NCBI GenBank assembly: GCA_903859155.1
Contig: CAIOLO010000106.1
Span: 1 to 64,000 of the forward strand
Reading direction: 5' to 3'
Source of the DNA: an uncultured beta proteobacterium
Lineage (GTDB): Bacteria > Pseudomonadota > Gammaproteobacteria > Burkholderiales > SG8-39
Length of the DNA: 64,000 bases
Shown: positions 62,533 to 64,000 of the stretch, piece after piece
How the letters are laid out: the number at the start of each line of letters is the position of its first letter
Position numbering within the stretch: the first letter of the stretch is position 1
Made by a program: the position numbers and the translations under genes
Notes under the pieces: generated by a model
The model's input: the letters and a program-made list of their open reading frames with translations, nothing else
Told to the model about the DNA's origin: nothing
The model's database searches: none

Positions 62533-63228
62533 ATGCGGATAGGCGTTCTGGAAGATGACCTTGCCCAGCAGGAGCTCTACAAGCTCTGGTTTGGATCTGC
62601 CCAGCACAGCTGCAAATGTTTCGGCACCGCCAAGAGCTTTCTGGATGCCCTGCCCGCAGAGGCGTTCGACCTGCTGGTGATCGACTGGATGCTGCCGGAC
62701 CTGTCCGGCGAAGCGGCGCTGAAGTGGATAAGGGCAAACATCGGTTGGGAAATCCCCGTCATCTTTGTGACCTCCAGGGATTCGGAGCCGGATATCGTCA
62801 ATGCACTGAGGGCGGGAGCCGACGACTATGTGGTCAAGCCCGCCAAATACCTCGAACTGCTGGCGCGCATCGAAGCCTTGGGGCGCAGAAAGAAGCCTCC
62901 CACCGTCGTGCAGATCGGCGCCTACGAGATCAACCAGGATTTACGCCAGATCAGGCTGCACGGCAAAGAGGTCGAGCTGACGCAGAAGGAGTTCGAACTG
63001 GCGGTCTACCTGTTTCATAACCACGGCAAGCTGTTGTCGCGGGTGCACCTGCTGGAGAAACTGTGGGGGCTCAATGCCAACGTCGATACCCGCACCGTCG
63101 ATACGCATGTGAGCAGGATCCGCCGCAAACTGGGCATTGCGCCTGAGAACGGCTGGCAGATTATTCCCGTCTATGGATATGGCTACCGCATCGAGCGCGT
63201 CGACTCGGCCGGCGCCGCACCCACCTGA
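62533..63228 (+). CDS. OmpR-family response regulator
   Basis: The 231-residue regulator has a receiver domain (1-120) with acidic pocket E7-D8-D9, phospho-acceptor D51 in VIDWMLPD and the conserved Lys in VVKPAKYL. A winged-helix DNA-binding domain follows (about 128-222, ELTQKEFELAVYLFHN, TRTVDTHVSRIRRKL and GYGYR). No histidine kinase gene is adjacent, so it is an orphan here. It follows the Wza gene by 143 bases and may control the EPS locus. ATG 62533 or GTG 62530 may start it. Confidence 0.9.
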   Translation: MRIGVLEDDLAQQELYKLWFGSAQHSCKCFGTAKSFLDALPAEAFDLLVIDWMLPDLSGEAALKWIRANIGWEIPVIFVTSRDSEPDIVNALRAGADDYVVKPAKYLELLARIEALGRRKKPPTVVQIGAYEINQDLRQIRLHGKEVELTQKEFELAVYLFHNHGKLLSRVHLLEKLWGLNANVDTRTVDTHVSRIRRKLGIAPENGWQIIPVYGYGYRIERVDSAGAAPT

Positions 63229-63267
63229 TTGCCGGGCCAGGCGCGGCCGTGCTCGGCAAGCGCTGTT

Positions 63268-64000
63268 CTAGGCCGGAGCGAGCCGTGTCATGTGCTCAAG
63301 GTCCGCGACCGACAGCACTTTACGCATCAGGCGCGCAAAATTGGAATTGCTCGATTGCAGATATGCCGGGGTGACCTGCTTCAGATAAGGCTCTCCCCAC
63401 AGCCCTTCCCACAAATGCAGGCAGTAGGACCGGCTCGCGCGGCGGTAATGCCACTCCCCGCCGCGCAGTCCGTGGAAGGTCTGGTAAGACGCGCGCCGGA
63501 CCCGATCCTTGTCGCCCAGGAGCAGCATGGCCGAGAGCTTGAGCAGGTTTTTGCCCATGCGTATCAGCAGGGCTTTCGCTGACGGCTTTTTGTCCCAGAG
63601 GTAGGCGCAGACGGGGTCGTTGTGGGTCGGGTAGAAAAAGTCGTATTTGCCGGCGATATGGATCTGGCCGGGGTTCTCGCGCGCCATCTCCCCCGGCAGT
63701 ACCACCGAGTGATAGTTCCAGCGGCGCGCATCAAAGGAGCGGTACTTTTGCTGCCACTGTTCAAGGAAGCCGGCGTCTTTTTGCGCAAGGATTACCGCAT
63801 TGCATAACCCGGTGCCGGGCTCGATACCCATGACAAAATCTTTATCGAGCAACGGGTCGAACGGATTGATGGACACCACGTCCAGGTCGAGATAAATGCC
63901 GCCATGCCGGCGCAGCATCTGCAGCCGGATGACATCGGCCTTGTGCGCCGGATACAGCACCGTGTTGCCATAGACCTCGGTCACCGGCGGCACGCGGTTC
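63268..64000 (-). CDS. GT32-type glycosyltransferase (5' partial)
   Basis: The frame is open to the window edge, so the N-terminus is missing. The visible 240 residues hold HKADVIRLQMLRRHGGIYLDLDVV, the DxD sugar-nucleotide motif of the Gly_transf_sug / GT32 family. A His-containing NDPVCAYLW segment and a C-terminal HLWEGLWGEPYL follow, typical of mannosyl- or galactosyl-transferases of capsule loci. It lies on the opposite strand to the EPS genes and converges on the response regulator. Confidence 0.85.
   Translation of the reverse strand, partial: NRVPPVTEVYGNTVLYPAHKADVIRLQMLRRHGGIYLDLDVVSINPFDPLLDKDFVMGIEPGTGLCNAVILAQKDAGFLEQWQQKYRSFDARRWNYHSVVLPGEMARENPGQIHIAGKYDFFYPTHNDPVCAYLWDKKPSAKALLIRMGKNLLKLSAMLLLGDKDRVRRASYQTFHGLRGGEWHYRRASRSYCLHLWEGLWGEPYLKQVTPAYLQSSNSNFARLMRKVLSVADLEHMTRLAPA

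Overview
The window is a 64 kb piece of a GC-rich betaproteobacterial chromosome. The evidence is the gene order rplM-rpsI-argC-(DUF6776)-bactofilin-erpA-anmK-M23 peptidase-tyrS, the thiS-thiG-trmB / hemW block, a Bug/TctC-family binding protein, and overall codon use. I cannot name a genus. There is no prophage, insertion sequence or CRISPR array. Genes are dense and mostly housekeeping, with two accessory-looking stretches: the toxin-antitoxin island and the exopolysaccharide cluster.

Layout. 1-4.2 kb: a GfcC/YjbG + YjbH + PAP2-phosphatase fusion, cut by the window edge, and a small lipoprotein. 4.4-8.1 kb: msrA and a B12-dependent class II ribonucleotide reductase. 8.3-10.7 kb: a toxin-antitoxin island with a HipB regulator plus a HipA that has lost its kinase core, and an intact Phd/YefM-VapC pair. 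10.7-19 kb, minus strand: a MetE-like methyltransferase, fbp, transaldolase, a DUF3047 lipoprotein, an NMT1/THI5-type ABC importer and tyrS. 19-25.4 kb: envelope and core genes (M23 peptidase with a hairpin-rich leader, anmK, erpA, bactofilin, DUF6776, argC, rpsI, rplM). 25.5-31.6 kb: tRNA-Gly, thiS, thiG, trmB, hemW, pdxH, an MFS carrier and a DUF2520 protein, ending in a dense cluster of perfect palindromes. 31.8-49.8 kb: mixed metabolic and envelope genes (aldo/keto reductase, MscS, DUF457, HtpX, double thioredoxin, Bug protein with adenine deaminase, RluF-type synthase, cytochrome b561, DUF2076, PepN, RhlE-type helicase).

49.9-64 kb: an exopolysaccharide locus, mostly on the plus strand with close spacing or overlaps. 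It holds a DHA2 carrier, a FecR-domain protein, an NDP-sugar pyrophosphorylase, a Wzc-like chain-length protein with a degenerate ATP site, a GT25 glycosyltransferase, a methyltransferase, an unusual glycoside-hydrolase-like secreted protein, a Wzx-type flippase, a Wza-type export lipoprotein, an OmpR-type regulator and, on the opposite strand, a GT32-type transferase that runs off the window. No Wzy polymerase or initiating sugar-phosphate transferase is visible, so the locus probably continues outside.

Points most worth following: the three-part GfcC-YjbH-PAP2 protein, the nested palindrome cluster at 31.6 kb, the coreless HipA, the Wzc-like pseudo-kinase next to a candidate new glycoside hydrolase, and two genes whose best ribosome-binding site addresses an ATT codon.
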